Positions 22,657 through 22,752 of a DNA stretch of 22,752 bases are shown one piece after another. Below the pieces are notes generated by a model that saw nothing but the letters and a program-made list of their open reading frames with translations, was not told where the DNA came from and did not search any database. The number at the start of each line of letters is the position of its first letter. Positions within the stretch are counted from its first letter, which is position 1. The stretch lies in contig CAJWIW010000007.1 in NCBI GenBank assembly GCA_913041865.1, positions 1-22,752 on the forward strand. Reading direction: 5' to 3'. The position numbers were made by a program, and so were the translations under genes. This stretch comes from an uncultured Gammaproteobacteria bacterium (GTDB lineage: Bacteria; Pseudomonadota; Gammaproteobacteria; GCA-002705445; GCA-002716945).

Positions 22657-22752
22657 TTAATACATTAAAAATGCCAACAAGACACAGCCAGTTATAAAAC
22701 TAATTCCACCAATTATTCTAATGGTATTATTTTCTAATTCAAGGACATAGGA
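22657..22752 (-). CDS. YjeT/DUF2065-like small membrane protein, 3' end only
   Basis: Partial: the 5' part lies beyond the window's right edge. The last 31 residues read SYVLELENNTIRIIGGISFI followed by TGCVLLAFLMY, then TAA. A short acidic turn, an Arg, and a hydrophobic glycine-containing helix to the C-terminus match the end of DUF2065 proteins (E. coli YjeT ends with a similar LPDNILRRFGGG-type segment and a helix). In Gammaproteobacteria this gene lies between hflC and hisZ/purA, which fits. Its stop is 5 bases before the hisZ ATG. The function is unknown; an inner-membrane location is inferred from the helix. Confidence 0.75.
   Translation of the reverse strand, partial: SYVLELENNTIRIIGGISFITGCVLLAFLMY

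Noticed and set aside
1..22752. CRISPR arrays, insertion sequences, prophage, toxin-antitoxin or defence genes
   Set aside because: No spaced direct repeats, transposase or integrase domains, or known defence proteins were seen. The two tRNAs have no flanking integrase or repeated 3' end that would suggest an attachment site.

Overview
The window looks like the chromosome of a streamlined, AT-rich gammaproteobacterium, possibly a small-genome marine lineage such as SAR86. The lineage is inferred from gene order and composition; no marker was compared against a database. The order thrS-infC-rpmI-rplT-pheS-pheT-ihfA-merR is the classic gammaproteobacterial translation/IHF cluster. The order (yjeT/DUF2065)-hisZ-purA-rlmB-rpsF-rpsR-rplI-dnaB is also typical of Gammaproteobacteria. 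By my tally only about 470 of 22,752 bases lie outside genes (about 2%), no gap reaches 150 bases, and several junctions overlap. I see no insertion sequence, prophage, CRISPR array or other mobile element. This is a housekeeping region.

Layout. (1) Positions 1-1669, plus strand: purB and an unrecognised 85-residue acidic protein whose 3' end overlaps the convergent lysS. (2) Positions 1637-13745, minus strand, read from right to left: uvrB, tRNA-Val(GAC), thrS, infC, rpmI, rplT, pheS, pheT, ihfA, a MerR-type regulator, a PD-(D/E)XK exonuclease, prfB and lysS. (3) Positions 13815-15322, plus strand: a PLP aminotransferase and cutA. (4) Positions 15333-16832, minus strand: galU, tRNA-Asn(GTT) and an unrecognised 158-residue protein. 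(5) Positions 16865-17191, plus strand: fdxA, a 7Fe ferredoxin. (6) Positions 17195-22752, minus strand, read from right to left: the 3' end of a YjeT/DUF2065 membrane protein, hisZ, purA, rlmB, rpsF, rpsR, rplI and dnaB.

Most genes serve translation (three aminoacyl-tRNA synthetases, IF3, RF2, five ribosomal proteins, an rRNA methyltransferase, two tRNAs), purine synthesis (purA, purB), or DNA replication, repair and architecture (dnaB, uvrB, ihfA, exonuclease). I found no undescribed multi-gene system. The most interesting signals are: an RF2 programmed +1 frameshift site with GUU in place of the usual CUU slip codon; a PheT subunit that cleanly lacks the N-terminal EMAP-II/OB tRNA-binding domain; an infC gene that appears to start at AUA with its Shine-Dalgarno inside the thrS stop; loss of room for the E. 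coli thrS operator and pheST attenuator; and several genes with -10-like hexamers 4-6 bases before an ATG and no Shine-Dalgarno, which may be leaderless. Two small genes, at 1412-1669 and 15333-15809, remain unassigned.
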